From Candidatus Uhrbacteria bacterium (GTDB taxonomy: Bacteria; Patescibacteriota; Patescibacteriia; UBA9934; GWF2-40-263): DNA of 21,955 bases. A program made the position numbers and the translations under genes. This document shows positions 5,247 through 13,001 of this stretch, in pieces (position 1 is the stretch's first letter; every line of letters starts with the position of its first letter). The notes beneath the pieces were generated by a model that searched no databases, was not told where the DNA came from, and saw only the letters and a list, made by a program, of their open reading frames with translations. The DNA lies in contig DOJV01000063.1 in NCBI GenBank assembly GCA_003511125.1, positions 1-21,955 on the forward strand. Direction: 5' to 3'.

Positions 5247-5425
5247 CGAAAACCCTTATTTACGAAGAAATTCGCAGACAACGGCCTTCGTCAGGGCAAG
5301 GATCGGACGCGGGTTTGCGGCCAAATGGTTTGACCGACAAACTGGAGCCATTCTCCAGCCGCGCCGCGATGTTGCCTGATCACAGCCGATTGAACCTTAA
5401 ATGGTTATCGGTATGGAGGTGTCAG
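5241..5425 (+). promoter_or_regulatory. Structured leader of gene B
   Basis: CCTGACGAA (5242-5250) pairs with TTCGTCAGG (5287-5295) across a 36-base loop that holds a smaller CGAA-GAAA-TTCG hairpin. Further on are GTTTG-ACCGA-CAAAC and CTGGAG-CCATT-CTCCAG hairpins (5333-5357 region). GGAGG at 5415-5419 is the Shine-Dalgarno. No short open frame with its own ribosome site was found. Length and GC shift resemble the leader of gene A, but I see no sequence alignment between them. Confidence 0.4.
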
Positions 5426-6238
5426 ATGAAGGAATCGAGAAAGATGCAGAAATCGGCAGAGTGGTGGTCCAGGACAGCCGGCATGGCCTCGCTCGCTATG
5501 ATCGTTGTCGCCGCTGTCTACTACGTCTTCCACTTCGTAGTCGAGAAAGACGGAAGCTTCTTCGAAGCAGTCGCCTTCTCCGCGATCGCGGGACTCGTGG
5601 TCTTCGTATTCGAGGCAACCCATCGCCTCGACTGTCTCGACGAAGACCTGAAACGTGCACTCGAAACCATCGAAGTGCGCAACGCGGCCTTGGAAAGGGT
5701 CCAGCGGCGACTCGATGTCGTCGCCGAACAGGTCAACCGAGCGACCGATGATGGAGCAATAGTCCACGGCGACGATGAAACCGTGCCGAACAAAGTCGAG
5801 TCCATCGTCAATCGATCCTTCGAACTAATAGGCCTGGAAATAAGTGCTGAGCGGCTGACCAAAGATCTCGCCGAAATCCGCTCGGCTGCCACCTCGCTGG
5901 TTGCCACGGTCGCGGCTCTCGTCATCATGCCGGTCTGGCAGACGCGTGGCAGAGCCTTCGAACTCGCACCGACGCTGGCTCGCGACACAAGACGCCAGAT
6001 CAGTACAGCCATCTTTCGAGTTTTGACGCTTCTGCCAGAAATCAATCTCAAAGACACGACCGGGCTCTTCGGCGATGACCCAGGCCTGCTCGAAGATGCG
6101 TTGCGCCACGCAACCATCTCGGGAGTAGTTCATCCTCTCAGTGAGCTCTACGAAAAACTCGCGGTGCAGATCCAGGATCTTCGCCTCAAAGCGCAGCCGG
6201 CCACAACCCCGCCGTCGGGACCGGTCTACAAGATCTAG
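5426..6238 (+). CDS. GC-rich orphan gene B: two-TM coiled-coil protein
   Basis: A 270-aa protein I do not recognise. I start at ATG 5426 because GGAGG lies six bases upstream; the in-frame ATG at 5315 lies in the leader and lacks such a site. Two hydrophobic helices lie at about residues 19-38 (AGMASLAMIVVAAVYYVFHFVV) and 44-62 (FFEAVAFSAIAGLVVFVFEA). A heptad-like helix follows (LDEDLKRALETIEVRNAALERVQRRLDVVAEQV), then a helical domain and a Pro-rich tail. Like gene A it has C/G-ending codons unlike its neighbours, a TTGACA promoter, a long leader, the opening bases ATGAAGGA and a strong intrinsic terminator. No sequence similarity to A is obvious by eye beyond the topology. Function unknown; a membrane-tethered helical scaffold or sensor is possible. 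Confidence 0.78.
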   Translation: MKESRKMQKSAEWWSRTAGMASLAMIVVAAVYYVFHFVVEKDGSFFEAVAFSAIAGLVVFVFEATHRLDCLDEDLKRALETIEVRNAALERVQRRLDVVAEQVNRATDDGAIVHGDDETVPNKVESIVNRSFELIGLEISAERLTKDLAEIRSAATSLVATVAALVIMPVWQTRGRAFELAPTLARDTRRQISTAIFRVLTLLPEINLKDTTGLFGDDPGLLEDALRHATISGVVHPLSELYEKLAVQIQDLRLKAQPATTPPSGPVYKI

Positions 6239-6255
6239 AACCCGCCACACACGCC

Positions 6256-6288
6256 CCGCCTCAAAACTCTGATTGAGGCGGTTTTTTT
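6256..6288 (+). terminator. Intrinsic terminator of gene B
   Basis: CCGCCTCAA (6256-6264), loop of eight, TTGAGGCGG (6273-6281), then seven T residues (6282-6288). A perfect 9-bp stem. On the minus strand the hairpin is not followed by T residues, so it serves the plus strand only. Confidence 0.92.
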
Positions 6289-6334
6289 ATTCCCTCAGCC
6301 CCCCCAAGCCACCCCAAAACCATTTACAAATTTT

Positions 6335-6994
6335 TTATACGCGAAATTTTACATCCCAACCGTTTTTCAAAATTGTATTCATGACCGGATTTTTAATTTC
6401 TGATGGACTGAATCTGTAATCCATAACCGTACCTAACGAAAAATTTTCTTTGACGCCTAGTTGTTTGGCGGCATCGAATCCGGCTTGAATTCCATGAATG
6501 GCTTGAGCACTGATTCTAACCTCGGTCGGCCCAACACCCCAAGAAACTGTTTTTGAAACATCGGTTAAATAAACGGTGTCTTTGTTTTCATTAAACTTGG
6601 CGTGGAGCTCGTAAACCTTGATCAATCCGGCCTTTTTAAACAACTCCCACCACTTGGCATCAACGTATTTCCAAGTAAAAACCAAACCATTTTTGGTCTC
6701 TTTAACCTCGACCGGAGCGTCCCAAGAATTTATTTCGAGCAACTGATTTTTCAGAACCTCAAGCGGCGTGGCCGGAACATCGGCGCCGTGGAAAACCCAA
6801 ATTTTTCCAATAATCCAAAAGAAAAAAGCCAAGAAGAAAACCACAGAACCAACACTCCAAACAGTCAACAAAATCACAAAAACTCCATCCGGCCAAGAAT
6901 TTTGCATCAAAAATATCGGCAGGCCAATGACAGTGTAAGCCACCATGAAACCAATGATAGCGGCAAAGGTTTGGAAGAATTTATTGATGAACAT
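6335..6994 (-). CDS. Two-TM membrane protein of unknown function
   Basis: A 219-aa protein, the only minus-strand gene in the left half. It has two N-terminal membrane helices (about 11-29, AAIIGFMVAYTVIGLPIFLM, and 37-62, VFVILLTVWSVGSVVFFLAFFFWIIG), then a soluble C-terminal region from about 75 that mixes strands and helices (APVEVKETKNGLVFTWKYVDAKWWELFKKAG; TDVSKTVSWGVGPTEVRISAQ). Codon use is AT-leaning like the host genes, unlike genes A and B. I know no family for it. It is convergent with gene B and divergent from the third glycosyltransferase. Upstream, its leader side is very AT-rich and includes the palindrome TTAAAAG-ATTT-CTTTTAA (7022-7039). No Shine-Dalgarno is evident. Function unknown. 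Confidence 0.75.
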   Translation of the reverse strand: MFINKFFQTFAAIIGFMVAYTVIGLPIFLMQNSWPDGVFVILLTVWSVGSVVFFLAFFFWIIGKIWVFHGADVPATPLEVLKNQLLEINSWDAPVEVKETKNGLVFTWKYVDAKWWELFKKAGLIKVYELHAKFNENKDTVYLTDVSKTVSWGVGPTEVRISAQAIHGIQAGFDAAKQLGVKENFSLGTVMDYRFSPSEIKNPVMNTILKNGWDVKFRV

Positions 6995-7097
6995 AAGTAA
7001 AAATTAATAGGATAAAAATAATTAAAAGATTTCTTTTAACATACAGGAAATTAAGAAAAATTAAAAACGACAATTAAAAAAAACTCCCAAACTACCA

Positions 7098-7127
7098 CCC
7101 TACCACCCTACCTCCCTCCCAACCCCC
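7098..7127 (-). other. G-quadruplex motif upstream of third glycosyltransferase
   Basis: The plus strand carries C runs at 7098-7100, 7106-7108, 7114-7116, 7118-7120 and 7123-7127. Read on the minus strand these are five G runs of three or more with loops of 2, 1, 5 and 5 bases, a standard quadruplex pattern. It lies about 20 bases upstream of the promoter at 7148 in a divergent intergenic region. Confidence 0.55.
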
Positions 7128-7147
7128 TCCAAATGTTGATAACTTCC

Positions 7148-7176
7148 CTGACTTTACAACAAAAACTTGATACAAT
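7148..7176 (+). promoter_or_regulatory. Promoter giving a nearly leaderless mRNA
   Basis: CTGACT (7148-7153), 17 bases, TACAAT (7171-7176). Transcription would be expected to begin around 7183, only about two bases before ATG 7185, and no Shine-Dalgarno precedes the ATG. The message is therefore probably leaderless. Confidence 0.6.
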
Positions 7177-7184
7177 AGACCTAC

Positions 7185-8288
7185 ATGAGAATCGGAATTG
7201 ACGCACGCATGTATGGACCAAAAGTGGGCGGCGGTGGTCTTGGACGCTATGTTGAACAACTGGTGACCAATTTGCAAGAAATTGACCAAGAAAACCGCTA
7301 TATTTTGTTTCTTAAAAAAGAAAATTTCGAGGCTTGTAAAATCACCAATCCGAACTTTGAAAAACGCTTGGCTAATATTCACTGGTACACTTTTGAAGAA
7401 CAAAAATCTTTGGCCAAAATCATCGATGTCGAAAAACTTGATTTGGTACATTTTCCACACTGGAACATCCCGATTTTTATCCGCACACCGTTTATCACAA
7501 CGATCCACGATTTGATCCTTTTGGACGAACCGGCCTCGGCCCGAGCCACCACTCTTGGCCCAATTAAATACACCTTGAAACGCCTGGCCTATCGCGCCGT
7601 ACTCCACAACGCCATTTTCCGCAGTCAAAAAATCATCACTGTTTCCCGAGCCACCGAGCTTTCTATTCTAAAACATTTTCCAAAAATCGATCCTAAAAAA
7701 ATCAACGTCGTTTACGAAGGTGTCACCCCACTTCAACCCCCTCAATCCCTTCCACCCCTTCCAACCCTCCTCAACGTCGGCAACTCCTACCCTCACAAAA
7801 ACCTCAAAACCCTGGTTGACGCTTTCAAAATTTTTTCTAAGAAAAACCCCGAAGCTAAACTAATCCTGGCTGGACGAAAAGATTACTTCGCGGACGAACT
7901 TGAAAAACACTCGGCCGGTAGCGAACGAATCGAATTCGTTCGAGATCCGAGCGACGAAAAACTGGCCGAGCTTTACTCGACAGCAAAAATCTTTGTCTTC
8001 CCGTCTCGACTCGAGGGTTTCGGCTTACCCGGACTCGAAGCCATGAGCGTCGGCACACCAATTATCGCCGCGCGCGCCGGCTCGCTACCAGAAGTCTTTG
8101 GTGAGGCCGCGGAATATTTCGACCCAAACAGCGTTTCTGATTTGGCTGAAACAATAACCAAACTTTGGAACAACAAAGAACAACAAAAAAAACTCGTCGA
8201 ACTCGGATACGAACAAATAAAAAAATACTCGTGGCAAAAAATGGCAGGAGAGATTAGGAAAATTTATGGTGATTATCGAAATGATTAA
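7185..8288 (+). CDS. Glycosyltransferase family 4
   Basis: A 367-aa GT4 enzyme. N-terminal domain: IGIDARMYGPKVGGGGLGRYVEQLV, LVHFPHWNIPIF, TTIHDLILLDEP and IITVSRATELSI. C-terminal donor domain: LLNVGNSYPHKNLKTLVDAF, KLILAGRKDYF, then FVFPSRLEGFGLPGLEAMSVGTPIIAARAGSLPEVFGEAAEYFDP with both conserved Glu. The opening IDARMYG...GGGLGRYV block is that of mannosyltransferases making O-antigen or mannan-like polymers; the actual sugar is unknown. The start follows from the promoter, which leaves almost no leader. The inter-domain linker is unusual: at about residues 180-197 the normal stretch is replaced by Pro/Leu-rich TPLQPPQSLPPLP, encoded by a pyrimidine-rich tract. It precedes the DUF4012 gene by 92 bases. 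Confidence 0.9.
   Translation: MRIGIDARMYGPKVGGGGLGRYVEQLVTNLQEIDQENRYILFLKKENFEACKITNPNFEKRLANIHWYTFEEQKSLAKIIDVEKLDLVHFPHWNIPIFIRTPFITTIHDLILLDEPASARATTLGPIKYTLKRLAYRAVLHNAIFRSQKIITVSRATELSILKHFPKIDPKKINVVYEGVTPLQPPQSLPPLPTLLNVGNSYPHKNLKTLVDAFKIFSKKNPEAKLILAGRKDYFADELEKHSAGSERIEFVRDPSDEKLAELYSTAKIFVFPSRLEGFGLPGLEAMSVGTPIIAARAGSLPEVFGEAAEYFDPNSVSDLAETITKLWNNKEQQKKLVELGYEQIKKYSWQKMAGEIRKIYGDYRND
7726..7767 (-). other. C-rich tract with quadruplex motif inside glycosyltransferase gene
   Basis: C runs at 7726-7729, 7737-7741, 7747-7749, 7755-7758 and 7765-7767 give five G runs on the template strand, with loops of 7, 5, 5 and 6. The tract encodes the Pro/Leu-rich linker of the GT4 protein. It resembles the intergenic C-rich tracts at 7098-7127 and 8333-8371. 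Confidence 0.55.
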
Positions 8289-8322
8289 AAGATGATTGCG
8301 AAAGTTTATGTAGCTACCCCAG

Positions 8323-8378
8323 TCAACAATCACCCCAACAATCATCCCACCCCAACCCCCAACAATCACCCACACCAC
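8323..8378 (+). repeat. Imperfect CAACAATCACCC repeats in DUF4012 leader
   Basis: The word (C)AACAATCACCC or close variants occurs near 8324, 8337 and 8360, separated by C-rich spacers. There are C runs at 8333-8336, 8346-8348, 8350-8353, 8356-8360 and 8369-8371. The tract lies immediately before ATG 8381 and has no Shine-Dalgarno. I see no convincing promoter in the 92-base gap, so the gene may be read from the glycosyltransferase promoter. Confidence 0.55.
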
Positions 8379-8380
8379 TT

Positions 8381-11098
8381 ATGGAGGCAAAAAAGAAAAA
8401 GAAAAAAACCAAGACTGTTGCTAAAAAATCGATCAAAAAATCGTCATTTTTGCGTTCCCAAACTCCAAAAACCACAAAAACTTTTGACAAAGGCCTGCCT
8501 GTCAACCTGTTAAATTTTTCTGAATTAAAAATCGAAAAACCGATTATTAACATTAACTCAAACCAGCACCTTTCACCTTTCGTGGTTTCTTTTGCCAAAG
8601 AAGTACCGCTAGCTGTCGACAACTCATCTTTGGTCGAACTAAACTTTATTGTTCCGGAACACGAATTTGTCACAAACCAAAAAACCGAAGATTTCACTTT
8701 GACCCACGAGGACTTGCAAACCCAACTTTTAGAAAACGAATGCACACCACTTGGCCACCAAACTTTCAGTTTGCCCTTGGCGCCGTTCTTGCCCTCAATC
8801 AACAAAATCCGTCAAGCTGTTTTGAATTTTAAAAACCATGTCCAAATTCCAGAACCAGAAGTCGAAACCATCGACCTCAATCAAATAAATATTCCCGCAC
8901 TTCAACCTTTGTTACTTTTCGATTTTCCAGAAATTGAAGAAGACGAAAACGAAGAATCCGACATCTTAACCTGGGAAGACGTCATAAAATCCGTTACTAA
9001 CCAAGGAAACGAAGTTTCTGCCGAGACTGTCGAAACAAAAACCAATTGGTTACCAAATTGGAACAAAATCTTTACTGCTTTTCAAAAAACTTTTAGTTTT
9101 AAAATCGGATATTTTGAAACCCCGGCCGGTTGGCACCGGGCCTTGGCGACTTTTGTCTTGGTCTCCTTTGCTTTTGTCTTACCCTTGCACGCCATGGAAA
9201 CCATCCACGATTTACAAGGCGCCAAAAACAACTTAACCCAAACTGGCACCTCCGCGGTTTCTAAATTAAATGAAGCGGTTTCTTTAATTACCACTAATTC
9301 GGCCTCGGCGGCCTCTTCGTTCCAAGCGGCTAAAAAAGATTTTAGCCAAGCCCGTTTAACTATCGACGATCTGGGCGCTACGGCTTCTTTAATCCTTTCG
9401 GTTTTACCTTCTACTCGCTCAGCTTATCTTTCTGGAGACCATTTAATCGCAGCCGGCGAAAACCTTTCCTGGGCCGGTGAAAAAATTAGTCAGGGATTAA
9501 CCGGCATGCAAACCGATGGTTTGGACACTACCGGTCGTTTAACAATTCTTACAGAAACTTTTAAGGCGATTTTACCGGCTCTCGAAGAAGCCAATAACCA
9601 TCTAGAAAAAGTTGACCCAACGGTTTTACCGGTCGAATATCAAGAACGTTTTATTGAACTGCAAAATCTTTTGCCAAACTTTTTAGTTTCCACCAAAGAC
9701 GTCACTAAATTCTCGCAAACCCTTTCAGCCTTACTAGGAGCCGAAGGCAAAAAACGTTATCTTTTACTTTTTCAAAACAATACTGAAATTCGGCCAACCG
9801 GCGGTTTCTTGGGCAGTTTTGCTGTTCTTGATATTAGTCATGGTGAAATTACCAACCTTAGCATTCCCGAAGGCGGCAGTTATGATTTACAAGGTTCGTT
9901 AAAAAACAACCTGGTGGCACCTTTACCACTACAACTTATTTCCGCCCGCTGGGAATTCCAAGACGCCAACTGGTTCCCGGATTTTCCAACCTCGGCTCGT
10001 CAGGCACTGGACTTTTATTACGATGCCAGTAACCCCACAGTCGATGGTGTGGTCGCGGTTAACGCCACATTTATTACTGCCCTCATCGACCTGCTTGGCC
10101 CGGTCGAAATGAATGAATACGAACGCACTATTGATTCGGAAAACTTTTTGTTTGAAACTCAAAAAATCGTGGAATTTGATTATGTAAATTACGAAAATCC
10201 GGAAAGTGATCGAGTCGAAGCCGCGCCCAAAGCTTTTATTGGCGACTTGGCCGAAAAACTTTTAACCAAAGTTAAAGATTCCGATCCCGGTGCCCTTTTG
10301 CAAATTCTTGACCTGGCTCAAAAAGGTTTAAGCCAAAAAGATATTCAACTCTATTTTCCAAACGACGAAGTTCAAAAAGCCGCTTTGGAGTTAGGCTGGT
10401 CTGGCGAAGTCAAACAAACCGACGGTGATTATTTAATGGTGGTTAACTCCAACCTGGGTGGCGGAAAAACCGATTTGGTTATCGATGAAAAAATCGACTT
10501 ACGAGTTGATATTCAAGCCAACAGTCGAATTGTAAACACTCTTAAAATTTCTCGCACTCACAATGGTATCAGCGGTGCCATGTTTACCGGCGTCAACAAC
10601 GTCGATTTCTTACGTGTCTACGTACCTCGGGGCAGCAAAATGCTATCAGCCTCTGGTTTTACCATTCCTGATGTTTCCCTTTTTGAAAGACCTGGCGAAG
10701 ACTGGCTAAACGACGACGACGTACTTTTTTTCGAAGAAAACGCCAGTGTCGATCCGACTAGCGGAACTATTATTAGCGAAGAATTTGGTAAAACGGTTTT
10801 TGGCAACTGGGTCCAAACCAAACCCGGCGAGACTTCAGTTATTACCGTGGTTTACGAACTGCCTTTTGCTATAAAAACCGAAACCGGTTTTATTCAGGCG
10901 GTTAAAAATAAAATCGGTTTAGCGGCTGGCGATAATTACTCACTCTTGGTTCAAAAACAGTCCGGCATAATTAACCGCATCACTAACGTTTCGATTTCAA
11001 CTTCGGAAAATCTACAATCTCTTTGGACTTCAAACAGCGACCAAAACCAATTCAGCAATGCCAATGATTCTTTTATGAACATTCTTTTTGCTAAATAA
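8381..11098 (+). CDS. DUF4012 domain-containing envelope protein
   Basis: A 905-aa protein. The N-terminus is very basic (KKKKKK, then TKTVAKKSIKK) and about 250 residues long, acidic and low-complexity in places, and presumably cytoplasmic. A single membrane helix follows at about 253-272 (ALATFVLVSFAFVLPLHAM). The outside part begins with a helical region (SKLNEAVSLI...) and contains the DUF4012 signature, LLFQNNTEIRPTGGFLGSF, at about 462-480. The rest has family-like blocks such as DANWFPDFPTSARQALDFYY and DGVVAVNATFITALIDLLGPV. DUF4012 proteins are common beside polysaccharide genes in CPR and some Gram-positives; some distant relatives resemble LytR-CpsA-Psr-type folds, but activity is unproven. 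The next gene starts three bases after the stop. Likely role: surface attachment or polymer handling (inference). Confidence 0.88.
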   Translation: MEAKKKKKKTKTVAKKSIKKSSFLRSQTPKTTKTFDKGLPVNLLNFSELKIEKPIININSNQHLSPFVVSFAKEVPLAVDNSSLVELNFIVPEHEFVTNQKTEDFTLTHEDLQTQLLENECTPLGHQTFSLPLAPFLPSINKIRQAVLNFKNHVQIPEPEVETIDLNQINIPALQPLLLFDFPEIEEDENEESDILTWEDVIKSVTNQGNEVSAETVETKTNWLPNWNKIFTAFQKTFSFKIGYFETPAGWHRALATFVLVSFAFVLPLHAMETIHDLQGAKNNLTQTGTSAVSKLNEAVSLITTNSASAASSFQAAKKDFSQARLTIDDLGATASLILSVLPSTRSAYLSGDHLIAAGENLSWAGEKISQGLTGMQTDGLDTTGRLTILTETFKAILPALEEANNHLEKVDPTVLPVEYQERFIELQNLLPNFLVSTKDVTKFSQTLSALLGAEGKKRYLLLFQNNTEIRPTGGFLGSFAVLDISHGEITNLSIPEGGSYDLQGSLKNNLVAPLPLQLISARWEFQDANWFPDFPTSARQALDFYYDASNPTVDGVVAVNATFITALIDLLGPVEMNEYERTIDSENFLFETQKIVEFDYVNYENPESDRVEAAPKAFIGDLAEKLLTKVKDSDPGALLQILDLAQKGLSQKDIQLYFPNDEVQKAALELGWSGEVKQTDGDYLMVVNSNLGGGKTDLVIDEKIDLRVDIQANSRIVNTLKISRTHNGISGAMFTGVNNVDFLRVYVPRGSKMLSASGFTIPDVSLFERPGEDWLNDDDVLFFEENASVDPTSGTIISEEFGKTVFGNWVQTKPGETSVITVVYELPFAIKTETGFIQAVKNKIGLAAGDNYSLLVQKQSGIINRITNVSISTSENLQSLWTSNSDQNQFSNANDSFMNILFAK

Positions 11099-11101
11099 TT
11101 T

Positions 11102-12949
11102 ATGTCTATCGCTCCCCGAAGAAAACGATCGTACCGACACGTCTCGCAAGAATTGGAGGCCAGTTTAAAAGACATTTACGGCGACGACCAAAACCTTGAT
11201 CTAACCACCATCGAACGCCGCCACCATTCCAGATTTACCTCATTCTTGTTTCGCTTGGTTGGTTTTTTGTTTTTACTGGCTTTGGTTTCTTGGGGTGGTT
11301 TTTTATGGTGGCAATCGTCCGGAGTTTCCGAACCAAGTCAGCCGCTAGAAATTAAAATCGAGGCACCAGAAAAAATAATTTCCGGCGCCTCAACTTGTTT
11401 TACCGTACGCTACGAAAACATTGGCCGAGTCCCTATTGCCGCCCTGGCCATGTCCCTTAACCTACCAGAAACTTTTGAAATCAAAGAAACCAAACCAGTG
11501 GCCGAAGAAAACAACCATTGGCTTATGTCACCATTGGGCGCCGGCTCTGATGGCTCGGTAAATATTTGCGGAATTTTTCGCTCCAACCTACCGGCCTCGG
11601 AAAAAATTCAAGCAATTTTTACTTACCGTCCGGCCAATTTCAGTTCTGACTTTCAAGACATTGTTGGGGAAACTTTAAACATCGATCAATCGGTGGTCAG
11701 TCTGGAAATCAGCGGGCCAAAAGAAATTATTGTTGGCGATCAAACCACTTACACTGCCAAAATAAAAAATACCGATTCGGAAAAAATCGAAAATCTTCGC
11801 CTACGGGCAATCTTGCCGGAATCTTTTACCTTTGTTTCAAGCCAACCAGAAGTCGCTGAAGTCGGTTCGATTTTTTGGAACCTGGCTTCGCTAGAACCCG
11901 GGGCCGAACAAATCATTGAATTTACCGGATCTTTTACCAGCTCGGCTTCTGGTTTAATACCAATGGTGGTTGAGGTCGGTTTCATTAATTCCGAAGAGAC
12001 TTTTATTAAACAAACCGAAGTACAAACTGAAACCAATATTTTAGGCGGCGAACTTTCTTTTCAACTTTTCGTTAACGGCTCGGACCAAAACCAAACCGCC
12101 GATCTTGGCGGTCGCTTGCGCATGTCTTTATCTTTTGCAAACCAAAGCAAAGAAGTTCTTAAAGATTTAATTTTCACTCTTAATCTCGATGGTCTTGGCA
12201 AAGACTTGCCTTTAAACTTTACCGACTCTGATTTATCCGGAGGGGTCAAAAGCGGCAACAGTGTTTATTGGGGCAAAAAAGAATTGCCGACCCTGGCTTC
12301 TCTCGAGCCCGACACTCAGGGAACCATTGATTTTTTCTTAATCATCGATGGTTATTTAGACCCCGAAGAAACCGATACTATAACCGCTCAAATTCAGGCC
12401 GAAATCGGAAAAACCGGCTCAATCGAAAGCGACCGAACTATTACCTCCAACCCCATAACCATTCAATTCAATTCAGATACCGCACTAAACACCGAAGCCC
12501 GCTACTACGACGACGAAGGCCTTCCGGTCGGTTCTGGCCCGTTACCACCACGGGTTGGCGAAACTACCACTTATCGTATTTTTTGGCATCTTGAAAACAG
12601 TTTGCATAATCTAAAAAATATCACCATCTCTTCAACCTTACCGTCCGATGTTTCCTGGACCGACAATATCCAGGCCAGTGATGGTTCGATTACTTACAAC
12701 ACCACCACCAGACAAATTGTCTGGATAATCGACGACTTGGTAAAAGAAAAGACCTCAATTTTAGCTTGGTTTGACCTAGCCATCGCTCCGACTACCGGCG
12801 ATGTCGGCAGTTTCTTCCACCTCGTCAACCCCACAACTTTCGAGGCCACCGACACCACCACCAAAGACCTGCTCCACAGCTCGACCGATGCATTGACCAC
12901 AGCCTTACCAAATGATGATTTGGCGGCCGGAAAAGGTGTGGTCGAGTAA
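11102..12949 (+). CDS. Membrane-anchored protein with DUF11-like Ig domains
   Basis: A 615-aa protein. A short basic cytoplasmic tail (PRRKRSYRH) is followed by a membrane helix at about 45-72 (FTSFLFRLVGFLFLLALVSWGGFLWW). Then comes a long extracellular part with about four beta-rich repeats of DUF11/CARDB type: domains begin near 80 (IKIEAPEKIISGASTCFTVRYENIG), 200 (LEISGPKEIIVGDQTTYTAKIKNT), 315 (LFVNGSDQNQTADLGGRLRMSL) and 460 (PPRVGETTTYRIFWHLEN). Each contains a later N/D-hydrophobic-LPxxF pattern such as LNLPETFEI and AILPESFTFV. The tail DDLAAGKGVVE is like that of related CPR proteins. It follows DUF4012 by three bases and is surely co-transcribed. Probably a surface-exposed stalk or adhesin partner of the DUF4012 protein (inference). 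Confidence 0.82.
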   Translation: MSIAPRRKRSYRHVSQELEASLKDIYGDDQNLDLTTIERRHHSRFTSFLFRLVGFLFLLALVSWGGFLWWQSSGVSEPSQPLEIKIEAPEKIISGASTCFTVRYENIGRVPIAALAMSLNLPETFEIKETKPVAEENNHWLMSPLGAGSDGSVNICGIFRSNLPASEKIQAIFTYRPANFSSDFQDIVGETLNIDQSVVSLEISGPKEIIVGDQTTYTAKIKNTDSEKIENLRLRAILPESFTFVSSQPEVAEVGSIFWNLASLEPGAEQIIEFTGSFTSSASGLIPMVVEVGFINSEETFIKQTEVQTETNILGGELSFQLFVNGSDQNQTADLGGRLRMSLSFANQSKEVLKDLIFTLNLDGLGKDLPLNFTDSDLSGGVKSGNSVYWGKKELPTLASLEPDTQGTIDFFLIIDGYLDPEETDTITAQIQAEIGKTGSIESDRTITSNPITIQFNSDTALNTEARYYDDEGLPVGSGPLPPRVGETTTYRIFWHLENSLHNLKNITISSTLPSDVSWTDNIQASDGSITYNTTTRQIVWIIDDLVKEKTSILAWFDLAIAPTTGDVGSFFHLVNPTTFEATDTTTKDLLHSSTDALTTALPNDDLAAGKGVVE

Positions 12950-12961
12950 AAAAACAAATCA

Positions 12962-12992
12962 AAAACCCGCTTGGTTTTTCCTAACGGGTTTT
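12962..12992. terminator. Terminator between convergent operons
   Basis: AAAACCCG (12962-12969), a 15-base loop, CGGGTTTT (12985-12992). The A/T ends make it usable from both strands. It sits between the stop of the DUF11-like gene (12949) and the stop of the 809-aa minus-strand gene (13002). Confidence 0.75.
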
Positions 12993-13001
12993 AAATTTCT
13001 T

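Noticed and set aside
5315..5425. Longer start for gene B at 5315
   Set aside because: No ribosome site, and the segment folds into leader hairpins; ATG 5426 has GGAGG at ideal spacing and the same opening bases as gene A.
5521..6117. 198-aa antisense open frame opposite gene B
   Set aside because: Ser/Arg-rich composition typical of a shadow frame, and no initiation signals on the minus strand.
8292..8513. Short open frame overlapping the start of the DUF4012 gene
   Set aside because: It reads the C-rich repeats as Asn-His-Pro repeats and then a shadow frame of the Lys-rich DUF4012 N-terminus.
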